Shown here one piece after another: positions 13,721-21,118 of a stretch of 21,118 nucleotides of DNA. Both the position numbers and the translations under genes were made by a program. The notes under the pieces are model-generated. The model was not told where the DNA came from. It did not search any database and was given only the letters and a program-made list of their open reading frames with translations. Numbering within the stretch: position 1 is the stretch's first letter; each line of letters opens with the position of its first letter. Source of the stretch: JAIRTY01 sp050257395 (GTDB taxonomy: Bacteria; Actinomycetota; Actinomycetes; Streptosporangiales; Streptosporangiaceae); contig JBLMWU010000282.1 in assembly GCA_050257395.1 (NCBI GenBank), positions 1 through 21,118 of the forward strand, given 5' to 3'.

Positions 13721-15553
13721 ATGGAGTCCAGCCAGACGGCGCTGTTCGCGCCGCCGGACGTGGTCGCCGAGCCGGCCGGTGCGGACTGCCTGCTGCTGCG
13801 CTCGGCGGAGCCGCTGGGCGCTTACCCGGTGTCGGTGATCCACAGCCTGCGGGGCTGGGCGCTGGCATATCCGGGCCATCCGCTGGTGGCCGAGCGGGCG
13901 GCGGACGGCTCGTGGCGGACGTGCAGCTACGGCGGGGCGGTGGCGGCGGCGGACGCGATCGGGCAGGCGCTGCTGGACATGGGGCTGGGCCCGGGCCGGC
14001 CGCTGCTGATCCTGTCCGGCAACGGCGTGGATCATCTGCTGATGACGCTGGGGGCGATGACGGCCGGGATCCCGGTCGCGCCGGTCAGCGTGGCGTACTC
14101 GCTGCAGAGCCGCGACCACGCGCGGATCCGGGCGGTGGCGGAGCTGATCGGGCCGGGTGCGGTGTTCGCGGACGACGCCGGCCGGTTCGGCGCGGCGCTG
14201 GACGCGGTGGGCAAGGTGCCCGCCATCGTGGCCGCTGGCGAGCGGCCGGGCGCGACGGCGCTGGCCGGGCTGACCGCCACCGTGCCGGGCCCGCGGCTGG
14301 CGGCGGCGTTCGCGGCGCTGGCGCCGGAGGGGATCGCGAAGATCCTGTTCACCTCCGGCTCGACCGGGCTGCCGAAGGGGGTGCTGAACACCCACCGGAT
14401 GCTGGCGGCCAACCAGCAGATGATCCGGCAGGTGTGGCCGTTCCTGGCCGCCGAGCGGCCGGTGATCGTGGACTGGCTGCCGTGGAGCCACACCTTCGGC
14501 GGCAACCACAACGTGAACATGGTCATCACCGCCGGCGGGACCCTGTACGTGGACGGCGGCCGCCCGGCGCCGGGCCTGTTCGGCCAGACCGTCGCCAACC
14601 TGACCGACGTCCCGCCGACCATCTGCTTCAACGTGCCCGCCGGGTATGCGCAGCTGGTGCCCGCGCTGGAAGCCGACCCGGCGTTCGCGGCCCGCTTCTT
14701 CTCCCGGCTGCGGCTGGTCTTCAACGCCGCCGCGGCCCTGCCCGCCGCGCTGCGCGAGCGGCTGGCCGCGCTCGCGGTGGCGAGCACCGGCCGCGCGGTC
14801 CCGGTGACCGGCGCCTGGGGTGCCACCGAGACTGCCCCCGCCGTCACGGCGGCGCATTTCCCCTATGACGATGCCCGGTGCATCGGGGTGCCGCTGCCGG
14901 GCACCCTGGTCAAGCTCGCCCCCGCCGAGGGCGGCTATGAGATCCGGGTCAAGGGCCCGAACGTGACCCCGGGCTACTTCGCCCGCCCGGACCTGACCGC
15001 GGCGGCGTTCGACGGCGAGGGCTTCTACCGGACCGGCGACGCGGTCGCCCTGGCCGACCCCGGTGACCCGAATGCGGGCCTGGTGTTCCGCGGCCGGACC
15101 GCCGAGGACTTCAAGCTCGCCACCGGCACGTTCGTGCGGGTCGGGGCGCTGCGCACCGCGCTGCTGTCGTGCGCCCCGGTGCTGGCCGACGCGGTGATCA
15201 CCGGCGAGGAACGCCCGTACGTGGCGGCGCTGGCCTGGCTCAACGCGGCTGAGGCCCGCTCCCTGCTGGGTGAGGAACCGCAGCGGGACGGCGAATTGAT
15301 AGTGAACGAGGAACTCCTGGCCACCCTCGCCCAGGCGCTGGCCGCCCACAACGCGGGCGAAGGGTCAGCCGCCCGGATCGAGCGCCTCGCGGTCATGGCC
15401 CGGCCGCCGGACCTGGACGCCAGCGAGATCACCGACAAGGGCTACATCAACCAGCGCCACGTCCTCGCCAGCCGGGCCGCCCTGATCGGCCTGCTCTACA
15501 CCGATCCGCCGCCCCGCGGCATCGTCACCGCCGGGCCGGTGCCGCCGCGCTGA
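13721..15553 (+). CDS. fcs: Feruloyl-CoA synthase-type acyl-CoA ligase
   Basis: 610 residues, an AMP-forming ligase. The adenylation P-loop ILFTSGSTGLPKG is at about 208-220, followed by a block characteristic of proteobacterial-type feruloyl-CoA synthases: GVLNTHRMLAANQQM, DWLPWSHTFGGNHNVNMV, and GGTLYVDGGRPAPGLF. GAWGATETAP (about 365-375) and YRTGD (about 436-440) are motifs A5 and A7. The C-terminal EITDKGYINQR carries the conserved catalytic lysine. It activates ferulate or a related hydroxycinnamic or aromatic acid to its CoA thioester with ATP. GGAGAAGG lies just upstream of the ATG. It is divergent from an aldehyde dehydrogenase; the enoyl-CoA hydratase/aldolase that normally links the two steps is absent here, so the exact substrate remains open. 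Confidence 0.87.
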   Translation: MESSQTALFAPPDVVAEPAGADCLLLRSAEPLGAYPVSVIHSLRGWALAYPGHPLVAERAADGSWRTCSYGGAVAAADAIGQALLDMGLGPGRPLLILSGNGVDHLLMTLGAMTAGIPVAPVSVAYSLQSRDHARIRAVAELIGPGAVFADDAGRFGAALDAVGKVPAIVAAGERPGATALAGLTATVPGPRLAAAFAALAPEGIAKILFTSGSTGLPKGVLNTHRMLAANQQMIRQVWPFLAAERPVIVDWLPWSHTFGGNHNVNMVITAGGTLYVDGGRPAPGLFGQTVANLTDVPPTICFNVPAGYAQLVPALEADPAFAARFFSRLRLVFNAAAALPAALRERLAALAVASTGRAVPVTGAWGATETAPAVTAAHFPYDDARCIGVPLPGTLVKLAPAEGGYEIRVKGPNVTPGYFARPDLTAAAFDGEGFYRTGDAVALADPGDPNAGLVFRGRTAEDFKLATGTFVRVGALRTALLSCAPVLADAVITGEERPYVAALAWLNAAEARSLLGEEPQRDGELIVNEELLATLAQALAAHNAGEGSAARIERLAVMARPPDLDASEITDKGYINQRHVLASRAALIGLLYTDPPPRGIVTAGPVPPR

Positions 15554-15571
15554 GGCCTGCTGCGGGGATCA

Positions 15572-15592
15572 CCGTGCCCGCACGGCTATCAT
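15572..15592 (+). promoter_or_regulatory. Inverted repeat CCGTGC-CC-GCACGG with a following TATCAT
   Basis: A 6+2+6 palindrome at 15572-15585 sits directly before TATCAT (15587-15592), a reasonable -10 box for the FKBP gene 49 bases downstream. It could instead be a terminator stem for the ligase gene, though no T-tract follows. Confidence 0.35.
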
Positions 15593-15640
15593 CGCTTGCG
15601 GCCCGGCGGCGGCCAGTGCGCTAGCGAGGGAGACGCCAGG

Positions 15641-16012
15641 ATGAGCATCAGCAAGCCCGAGGTCGACTTCCCCGGCGGGGAGCCCCCGGCGGAACTGCAG
15701 ATCACGGATCTGTGGGAAGGCGACGGCCCGGTGGCGACCGCGGGCAGCATGGTCAAGGTCCACTACGTCGGGGTCGCCTTCTCCACGGGCGAGGAGTTCG
15801 ACGCCAGCTGGAACCGGGGCGACCCGCTCGAGTTCCAGCTCGGCGCCGGGAAGGTCATCGCCGGGTGGGACCAGGGCGTGCAGGGCATGCGGGTCGGCGG
15901 GCGCCGGCAGCTGGTGATCCCGCCGGACCTGGCCTACGGCGACCGGGGCGCCGGGCGGGTCATCGCGCCGGGCGAGACGCTGATCTTCGTGTGTGACCTG
16001 GTGTCGGCCTGA
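15641..16012 (+). CDS. FKBP-type peptidyl-prolyl cis-trans isomerase
   Basis: 123 residues from the ATG at 15641 (MSISKPEVDFPGG); an upstream frame extension of 15 residues has no conserved content. The single FKBP domain is clear: VKVHYVGVAFSTGEEFDASW, PLEFQLGAGKVIAGWDQGVQGM, RRQLVIPPDLAYGDRGAG and ETLIFVCDLV. The active-site tyrosine (HYVG), the FDASW aspartate, the IAGWD tryptophan and the AYG tyrosine are all present, so it should be an active prolyl isomerase. The opening KPEVDFPGGEPPAELQITDLWEGDGP is the usual actinobacterial form without a signal peptide, indicating a cytosolic protein. It stands alone, with a GAGGGAG ribosome site, and is convergent with the next gene. Confidence 0.95.
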   Translation: MSISKPEVDFPGGEPPAELQITDLWEGDGPVATAGSMVKVHYVGVAFSTGEEFDASWNRGDPLEFQLGAGKVIAGWDQGVQGMRVGGRRQLVIPPDLAYGDRGAGRVIAPGETLIFVCDLVSA

Positions 16013-16030
16013 CCAGCCCGGGCGCTGCGG

Positions 16031-16996
16031 TCACCGGATGGTGATCGACTCCAGCGCCAGCTCCGGCCCGGTCTTGGCGGCCCGTTCGGGAGGCTCGCCG
16101 CAGACCAGGACCGGGAGCTCGCGGGCGACGGCGATCCTCGCCGCCGCCGTTCCCCGGCCGGCCGGCCCGCGCCAGGACAGCTCCACCGTGGCCGACCGGC
16201 CGCCGGGTGCCAGCTCGGTGCGCGAGGAGACCAGCTGCTGGTCCAGCCAGGCCCAGCCGGCCCGCTCGAACAGTTCCCGCTCAGCCACCTGCCCCCAGGA
16301 GTCCAGCGCGGTGCTGCCGCGGTAGTGACCGCGCAGCGGCGGCGGGCCGGATCGGCGCACGATCGCGTCGAGGACCGCGGCGTCGAGGTAGCCCCAGGAC
16401 CGGCCGTCCGGCAGGGTGAAGCCGGTCGGGGCGAAGCGGTGACCGCCGGTGTGGCTGCACCGCCGGACGCGCACGCCGGGCCAGGCTCCGGCCGCGGCCA
16501 GCGCCAGCCGGGTGCCCAGCCGGCCGCAGCAGCCGTCCCGGGCGCCGTGCCCGCACAGCAGCACTTCGGCGGGCGCCGGGCGGCCCGCCGGGTCCGCAGC
16601 CGGCGCCGCCAGCAGCGCGGCGACCCCGCCGGCCAGGCCGGCCGCGGGCACGACGTGGTCCGTGCCGGCGAGCTGGCCGCCGGCTGCCCGGCGCCAGATC
16701 GTCACCCGCACCCCTGGCGCTCCCGGCTGGTCACCGGCGGGCAGCGCATCCGGGGCGGCGGGCCCGCCGGGATCCGCCGCCGGCCTGACCGCCAGCAGCC
16801 TGGTGCGGCGCAGGCCGTGCCGCAGCAGGCTGGCGAAGGCCGGGAGCTCGCCGACGTCCCGTGGCCACGGTGGCGGTACCTCGATGAGCACCAGGGTGTC
16901 GCAGGTCAGCGCGGACCCGATCGGGTCGGCGCCCTGGGCGCGGGTCCACGGCGCGCAGCGGTAGGGCAGCGCGGCGGACGCGGCATCCACCTCCAC
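16031..16996 (-). CDS. Sucrase/ferredoxin-like family protein
   Basis: About 321 residues from the GTG at 16996, which has AAGGGG upstream; a GTG at 16990 is an alternative, and the further upstream frame crosses a tandem repeat and lacks conservation. Family markers are strong: an N-terminal YRCAPWTRAQGADPIGSA, the LLCGHGARDGCCGRLG motif, then RCSHTGGHRFAPTGFTLPDGRSWGYLD. The cysteines and histidines in these blocks resemble a thioredoxin-like [2Fe-2S] ferredoxin site. Most members have no known reaction. The C-terminal third (from about residue 230) carries HYRGSTALDSWGQVAE and a beta-rich tail, as in other actinobacterial members. Convergent with FKBP, 18 bp apart, and divergent from the isochorismatase gene. 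Confidence 0.88.
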   Translation of the reverse strand: MEVDAASAALPYRCAPWTRAQGADPIGSALTCDTLVLIEVPPPWPRDVGELPAFASLLRHGLRRTRLLAVRPAADPGGPAAPDALPAGDQPGAPGVRVTIWRRAAGGQLAGTDHVVPAAGLAGGVAALLAAPAADPAGRPAPAEVLLCGHGARDGCCGRLGTRLALAAAGAWPGVRVRRCSHTGGHRFAPTGFTLPDGRSWGYLDAAVLDAIVRRSGPPPLRGHYRGSTALDSWGQVAERELFERAGWAWLDQQLVSSRTELAPGGRSATVELSWRGPAGRGTAAARIAVARELPVLVCGEPPERAAKTGPELALESITIR

Positions 16997-17004
16997 GAGA
17001 CCCC

Positions 17005-17034
17005 TTCCGTTCCGGCCCGTTCCGTTCCGGCCCG
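17005..17034. repeat. Perfect 15-bp tandem duplication
   Basis: TTCCGTTCCGGCCCG occurs twice head to tail without a mismatch, just upstream of the sucrase/ferredoxin-like start in the 167-bp divergent region (16997-17163). It may be a replication-slippage product; it also places two GGAACGGAA-like palindromic units on the template. No further gene is seen in the interval. Confidence 0.8.
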
Positions 17035-17163
17035 CGGCCGGGCCGTGCTGGCCGCCGCCGCCCGCACATGCTACGGCCGGCCGGCCATCGCCCCGCGGGC
17101 GGCTGTCGGCGGGCAGGTCTACCGTGTGGGGACAGGATCCCAGCAGGAACGCAGGAGGTGGCC

Positions 17164-17721
17164 ATGACCACGCTGCCGGACCGGCCGAACACCGCACTCC
17201 TCGTCGTCGACGTGCAGAACGGCGTGGTCGGGGGGGCTCACGAGCGGGACGCGGTCGTCGCGAACGTGGACAGCCTGGTCGGGAAGGCGCGCCGGGAACG
17301 GGTGCCGGTGATCTGGGTCCAGCACTCCGACGACCACCTCCTGCGGGGGAGCGAGGACTGGCACATCGTCCCGGAGCTGGCGCCGGGCGACGGCGAGCCG
17401 CTGGTGGAGAAGCACTACGGCGACTCGTTCGAGGACACCGCCCTGGAGACGGTGCTGTCGGGCCTGGGGGTCGGGCGGCTGTTCGTGGCGGGCGCGGAGA
17501 CGGACGCGTGCATCCGCTCGACGCTGCACGGCGCGTTCGCCCGGGGCTATGACGCGATTCTGGTCAGCGACGCCCACACCACGGGGGACCAGACCGAGTG
17601 GGGGGCGCCGCCGCCGGACCAGGTCATCGCGCACACGAACCTGTACTGGACCTTCCAGACCGCGCCGGGGCGGACCGCCGGGACGGTCGGGACCGGGGAC
17701 GTCGACTTCGCCGCCAGCTGA
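17164..17721 (+). CDS. Isochorismatase-family (cysteine) hydrolase
   Basis: 185 residues from the ATG at 17164, preceded by a strong AGGAGG site (17153-17158). The catalytic triad of the family is in place: Asp16 in LLVVDVQN, Lys83 in VEKHYGDSF, and the nucleophile Cys116 in AETDACIRSTLHGA. The cis-peptide motif precedes the cysteine as VAGAETDAC. Members hydrolyse isochorismate, nicotinamide, N-carbamoyl compounds or other amides; nothing here selects a substrate. The tail HTTGDQTEWGAPPPDQVIAH is close to the AHTT-type end of many uncharacterised amidohydrolases. Probably cytosolic and monocistronic, divergent from the sucrase/ferredoxin-like gene. Confidence 0.93.
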   Translation: MTTLPDRPNTALLVVDVQNGVVGGAHERDAVVANVDSLVGKARRERVPVIWVQHSDDHLLRGSEDWHIVPELAPGDGEPLVEKHYGDSFEDTALETVLSGLGVGRLFVAGAETDACIRSTLHGAFARGYDAILVSDAHTTGDQTEWGAPPPDQVIAHTNLYWTFQTAPGRTAGTVGTGDVDFAAS

Positions 17722-17760
17722 TGGCCAGCAGGCACGTCACGGTGCGGTAAGTGCCACGAT

Positions 17761-17778
17761 TTGCCGAAGTTGCCGAAG
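17761..17778 (+). repeat. Tandem 9-bp direct repeat TTGCCGAAG
   Basis: Two exact copies back to back in the 132-bp region before the DUF3311/symporter operon. TTGCCG resembles a -35 element, so it could contribute to the operon's promoter or bind an activator; no clear -10 follows at the usual distance. Confidence 0.5.
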
Positions 17779-17853
17779 ATTGTCTGGTGTAAGGGGGATG
17801 TCCTCAAGCATCATGCTGTTGCCACCCTGACAGCGCTCCCGGCGGAGGCAGCC

Positions 17854-18285
17854 ATGCACGAGACGCCTGGCGCCCGTCAGCCATGGCCTGATGCGGCCCC
17901 GCCCTGGGATGCGTGGGAACGGCCGCCGGCCGGGGAGGGCCCGTGGCCGCCCGCGGACCCGGCAGCCGGATACCCGCAGGCCGGGAACCCGCCCGCCGCA
18001 TACCCGCCGCCCCAGCAGCCCCCGCCCGCCAGCTACCCGCCAGTGCCGGAGCGCAGGCTCCCGGCACAGCACCGGCTCGCCGCCGCCCGGGCCGGGGAAC
18101 GCAGCCGCTGGCACTGGCTGCTGCTCGCCGCCGTGCTGATCCCGCTGCTGACGCCGCTGTACAACCGCGTCCAGCCGCAACTGCTGGGGCTGCCGTTCTT
18201 CTACTGGGGCCAGATCGCCTTCACCGGCCTGGCCATGCTGGTGACCGCCATCATCCATCTCGCGACGAAGAGGCGCCGGCCATGA
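17854..18285 (+). CDS. DUF3311 membrane protein with a proline-rich N-terminal extension
   Basis: 143 residues from the ATG at 17854, with GGAGG at 17843-17847; an in-frame TTG at 17761 would add a segment lying over the tandem repeat and is less likely. Residues about 85-143 are a typical DUF3311 protein: two membrane helices, WLLLAAVLIPLLTPLYNRV and FFYWGQIAFTGLAMLVTAIIH, joined by the conserved LLGLPFFYW, ending in a basic KRRRP. DUF3311 proteins are small partners of sodium:solute symporters. The first 70 residues are extra and of low complexity, rich in Pro, Ala and Gly with repeated YPP/YPQ units, probably a cytoplasmic unstructured tail. The stop overlaps the symporter start (ATGA), so the two are co-translated. 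Confidence 0.88.
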   Translation: MHETPGARQPWPDAAPPWDAWERPPAGEGPWPPADPAAGYPQAGNPPAAYPPPQQPPPASYPPVPERRLPAQHRLAAARAGERSRWHWLLLAAVLIPLLTPLYNRVQPQLLGLPFFYWGQIAFTGLAMLVTAIIHLATKRRRP

Positions 18286-19940
18286 CCCTGCAGGCAGGTC
18301 ACGGCGCGGAACTGACCGTCGTCGGCGTGGTGTTCGGGCTCATCGTCGTGCTCGGGTACGCCGCGTCCCGGTGGCGGCGGCCGGACTCGGCCCTGGAGGA
18401 GAAGTGGGGGCTGGAGGACTGGGGCCTGGGCGGGCGCGCTTTCGGCGGCACCATGCAGTTCTTCCTGCTCGGCGGCGATCTCTACACCGCCTACAGCTTC
18501 ATCGCGGTCCCCGCCCTGGTCTACGCGGTGGGCGCGCCCGGGTTCTTCGCGGTGGCGTTCGCGGTGATCGGCTATCCGCTGGTCTACCTGACCATGCCCA
18601 GGCTGTGGTCTGTCGCCCACGCGCACGGCTTCGTCACCTCGGCGGAGTTCGTCCGGGCGCGGTTCGGGTCGCCGGCGCTGGCGGTGCTGGTCGCGGTCAT
18701 CGCGGTGGTCGCGACCCTGCCCTACATCGCGCTCCAGCTCATCGGCTTGCGGGTGGTGTTCCAGGCGATGGGCATCGGCGGTGACCTGCCGCTGACGCTG
18801 GCCTTCGCGGTACTGGCCTTCTTCACGTTCAGCTCGGGTCTGCGCGCGCCGGCCCTGCTGGCCATCCTCAAGGACATCCTGCTGGTGCTGACGGTGCTGA
18901 TGCTGCTGCTGTGGTTCACGGTGGCGCTGGGTGGCTGGGGGCACATCTTCGCGGTCTCCAGCGCCGCGTTCGCCCGCAGGCCGCCCGGCACCGGCGCCCT
19001 CCTGCTGCCGCCGGGTACCCAGCTCAGCTACGTGTCGCTGGCGCTGGGGTCGGCGCTGTCGATCTTCCTCTACCCGCACACCCTGACCGGCGCGCTGGCC
19101 GCCCGGAACCGGTCCACCGTCAAGATGACGCTGTCGACGCTGCCCGTCTACACGCTCATGCTGGGCTTCTTCGGCCTGCTCGGGTTCGCCGCGATCGCCG
19201 CCGGCATCAGGCCCGCCGGCGGCAACGTCACGGCCGTCGTGCCCGAGCTGCTGCAGACCTCGCTCGGCGGCTGGGGCGCTGGCCTGGCCTTCGCGGCGCT
19301 GGGCATCGGCGCGCTGGTGCCGGCCTCGATCATGTCGATCGGGGCGGCGAACCTGTTCACGCGGGCCATCTACCGGCCGTTCATCCGGCCTGACGCCAGC
19401 CCGCGCCTGGAGACCCTGGTCAGCCGCATCGCCTCGGTGGTGGTGAAGCTGGGCGCGCTCGCCGTGGTTCTCCTGCTCACCCCGCAGTTCGCCGTGGACT
19501 TCCAGCTCATGGGCGGGGTGATCATCCTGCAGATCCTGCCGGCCGCCTTCCTCGGCCTGCACACGAACTGGTTCCACCGCTGGGCGCTGGTGGCCGGCAC
19601 CCTGGCCGGCCTGGCCAGCGGGATCTTCATGCTCTACCAGATCCCCAGCATCGGGCCCGGCGGCGTGGTCATCAGCGCGCACTTCGGCGGGGACTCCTGG
19701 CCCCTGGCCCACCTGGGCCTGCACACCGCGCTCACGATGTACTCGGGCCTGGTCGCGCTCGCCCTGAACCTGGCGGTGACCGTCGTGGGCACGCTGCTGT
19801 GCCGGTGGTTCGGCGTCCGCGCGGGCGTGGACGCCACCCGTGCCCACGACTATCTGGCCGATGAGGGTGATCCCGTCATGCAGCGGATGGCCGATCTGAT
19901 CGACGGGCCGCAGCGCTACCGCGCCCGGCACGCCCGCTGA
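18282..19940 (+). CDS. Sodium:solute symporter (SSS family)
   Basis: 552 residues from the ATG at 18282, which overlaps the DUF3311 stop as ATGA; the longer upstream frame is out of frame with DUF3311 and not coding. It has about 12-13 hydrophobic helices and recognisable family blocks: GGRAFGGTMQFFLLGGDLYTAYSFI, then PLVYLTMPRLW, HGFVTSAEFVRARFGS, ALGSALSIFLYPHTLTGALAA and FAALGIGALVPASIMSIGAANL. This is the DUF3311-associated branch, whose members import small organic solutes with sodium. The substrate cannot be read off, but the pairing fits monocarboxylate-like or unknown solutes. The C-terminal hydrophilic tail (about residue 520 onward) includes RAHDYLADEGDPVMQRMADLI. Its last 65 bases overlap the convergent flavoprotein gene. 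Confidence 0.93.
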   Translation: MTLQAGHGAELTVVGVVFGLIVVLGYAASRWRRPDSALEEKWGLEDWGLGGRAFGGTMQFFLLGGDLYTAYSFIAVPALVYAVGAPGFFAVAFAVIGYPLVYLTMPRLWSVAHAHGFVTSAEFVRARFGSPALAVLVAVIAVVATLPYIALQLIGLRVVFQAMGIGGDLPLTLAFAVLAFFTFSSGLRAPALLAILKDILLVLTVLMLLLWFTVALGGWGHIFAVSSAAFARRPPGTGALLLPPGTQLSYVSLALGSALSIFLYPHTLTGALAARNRSTVKMTLSTLPVYTLMLGFFGLLGFAAIAAGIRPAGGNVTAVVPELLQTSLGGWGAGLAFAALGIGALVPASIMSIGAANLFTRAIYRPFIRPDASPRLETLVSRIASVVVKLGALAVVLLLTPQFAVDFQLMGGVIILQILPAAFLGLHTNWFHRWALVAGTLAGLASGIFMLYQIPSIGPGGVVISAHFGGDSWPLAHLGLHTALTMYSGLVALALNLAVTVVGTLLCRWFGVRAGVDATRAHDYLADEGDPVMQRMADLIDGPQRYRARHAR

Positions 19941-21114
19941 GCGGCCTCCCGGGTTCCGCGAGCACGCAGTGTGTGCCGCGGTAGATGGTCGGCATGCACT
20001 TGTTGCAGTGGGTGCACAGCGAGCTGGCGGCGGGATCGGCCTGGATGCGCTGGAGGAGGTCGGGCTCGCGCAGCAGCGCGCGGGCCATGGCGACGAAGGC
20101 GAACCCTTCGGCCATGGCCAGGTCCATGGTCTGTTTGCGGGTGATCCCGCCGAGCAGGATGAGCGGCATCCTCAGCTCGGCCCGGAACCGGCGGGCGCGG
20201 TCGAGGAGGTAGGCCTCCTGGAAGGGGTAGGAGCGCAGGAACCGGCCGCCGGCGAGCCGCAGGCCCGTCCGCAGCGGCTGGCCGAAGGCGGCGGCGAACT
20301 CCCTGACCGGCGCGTCCCCGGTGAACAGGTACATCGGGTTGAGCAGCGAGCTGCCGGCCGTGAGCTCCAGCGCGTCCAGGCTGCCGTCGGCTTCCAGCCA
20401 CCGGGCGACCTGGATGCTCTCGTCCAGCCCGAACCCGCCGCGCACCCCGTCGTCCATGTTCAGCTTGGCGGTGATGGCGAGCTGGCCGCCGACCGCGTCA
20501 CGCACCGCGCGGGCGATGCCGCGGGCCAGCCGGGCCCGGTTGGCGAGGCTGCCGCCGTACTCGTCGGCGCGCTTGTTGAGCCGGGGGCTCAGGAACGCGC
20601 TGGCCAGGTAGTTGTGGCCGAGGTGGATCTCCACCGCGTCGAACCCGGCCTGCCGCGCGGTGAGCGCGGCGGCGGCGTGTGCCCGGGTGATCCGCTCCAG
20701 GTCGGCGGCGGTGGCGGCCTTCGTCAGCCGGAAACCCAGCGGGCTGAACTGGCGGGCCGGCGCCAGTGCGGGCAGCCGGTTGGAGGCGGCGTTGGCGACC
20801 GGGCCCGCGTGCCCGAGCTGGGCGCAGACCGCGGCTCCCTCGGCGTGCACCGCGTCGGTGAGCTTGCGCAGCCCGGGCACCGCGTCGGGGCGCATCCAGA
20901 GCTGATGGCGGTCGGTGCGGCCCTCGGGCGACACCGCGCAGTAGGCCACGGTGGTCATGCCGACCCCGCCGCGGGCGGGCCGCAGGTGGTAGTCGATCAG
21001 GTCGTCGGTGACCAGGGCGTGCGGGGTCCGGCCCTCGAAGGTGGCGGCCTTGATGACCCGGTTGCGCAGCCGCAGCGGGCCCAGCTGCGCGGGCCCGAAC
21101 ACGTCAGGAATCAC
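19876..21114 (-). CDS. Old Yellow Enzyme family NADH:flavin oxidoreductase
   Basis: 412 residues if the GTG at 21114 is the start; only 4 bases of the window lie upstream, so the start is uncertain, although DVFGPAQLGPLRLRNRVIKAATFEG is a natural N-terminus. The FMN-binding TIM barrel is complete: AYCAVSPEGRT, VCAQLGHAGP, the active-site region AVEIHLGHNYLASAFLSPRLNKRADEYGGSLANR, and GFAFVAMARALLREPDL. It would reduce an activated alkene with NAD(P)H. The C-terminus carries four cysteines, Cys367, 370, 373 and 383 (CTHCNKCMPTIYRGTHC), like the [4Fe-4S] site of 2,4-dienoyl-CoA reductases, but the NAD(P)H-binding domain that follows in those enzymes is absent. The last 65 bases overlap the symporter gene tail to tail. 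Confidence 0.92.
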   Translation of the reverse strand: MIPDVFGPAQLGPLRLRNRVIKAATFEGRTPHALVTDDLIDYHLRPARGGVGMTTVAYCAVSPEGRTDRHQLWMRPDAVPGLRKLTDAVHAEGAAVCAQLGHAGPVANAASNRLPALAPARQFSPLGFRLTKAATAADLERITRAHAAAALTARQAGFDAVEIHLGHNYLASAFLSPRLNKRADEYGGSLANRARLARGIARAVRDAVGGQLAITAKLNMDDGVRGGFGLDESIQVARWLEADGSLDALELTAGSSLLNPMYLFTGDAPVREFAAAFGQPLRTGLRLAGGRFLRSYPFQEAYLLDRARRFRAELRMPLILLGGITRKQTMDLAMAEGFAFVAMARALLREPDLLQRIQADPAASSLCTHCNKCMPTIYRGTHCVLAEPGRPLSGRAGRGSAAARRSDRPSAA

Positions 21115-21118
21115 GCGC

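Noticed and set aside
13634..15349. A 571-codon minus-strand open frame antisense to the feruloyl-CoA-synthase-like gene
   Set aside because: Translation is His/Arg/Gln/Gly-rich without domains, while the opposite strand encodes a complete ligase with all motifs.
18201..19931. A 576-codon minus-strand open frame antisense to the symporter
   Set aside because: Highly charged, low-complexity translation with no domain; the plus strand has a full set of symporter blocks and coupled translation.

Overview
This is very GC-rich DNA with dense, often overlapping genes, frequent GTG starts, GGAGG-type ribosome sites, and families typical of Actinomycetota (zf-HC2 anti-sigma factor, DUF3311 + sodium:solute symporter pair, sucrase/ferredoxin-like protein, AldR-like Lrp regulator). 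It looks like a chromosomal segment of a filamentous or soil actinobacterium. The genus cannot be settled from the sequence. No tRNA, rRNA, CRISPR array, transposase or phage gene is visible.

Layout. (1) 1-429: a broken junction. An interior piece of an ABC exporter (minus strand) abuts the 3' two thirds of a MarR regulator (plus strand). (2) 460-2189: alanine dehydrogenase and its divergent Lrp/AsnC regulator share an AT-rich promoter region. (3) 2216-4932: four minus-strand genes for exported or membrane proteins: a PF03640-type lipoprotein, a zf-HC2 anti-sigma factor with no adjacent sigma gene, a lipoprotein, and a secreted protein of unknown function. Each of the three transcription units is preceded by the same TGAAC-N17-CGT element, which looks like an ECF sigma promoter. 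(4) 5016-10800: a tight minus-strand operon for a polar amino acid ABC transporter (binding lipoprotein, permease, ATPase) ending in a gamma-glutamyltransferase-like Ntn hydrolase. A LacI-family regulator is divergent from it, overlaps a DUF1905/YdeI-type gene, and shares an intergenic region holding an 18-bp perfect palindrome. (5) 10966-15553: a nitronate-monooxygenase-like flavoprotein behind a KstR-type operator, then an aldehyde dehydrogenase divergent from a feruloyl-CoA-synthase-type ligase. (6) 15641-19940: FKBP prolyl isomerase, sucrase/ferredoxin-like protein, isochorismatase-family hydrolase, and a DUF3311/sodium:solute symporter pair. (7) 19876-21114: an Old Yellow Enzyme family flavoprotein, convergent with and overlapping the symporter.

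How the genes work together. Much of the window is nutrient acquisition and catabolism: alanine deamination, import and hydrolysis of an amide or gamma-glutamyl-like substrate, aromatic (hydroxycinnamate-type) acid activation with aldehyde oxidation, and uptake of a small organic solute. The least conventional part is region 3, where a shared promoter motif suggests an envelope-protein regulon controlled by an ECF sigma factor that is not encoded here. The divergent transporter + Ntn hydrolase + LacI unit of region 4 reads as a self-contained uptake system of unknown substrate. Gene functions are inferred from recognisable family motifs; no database search was run.
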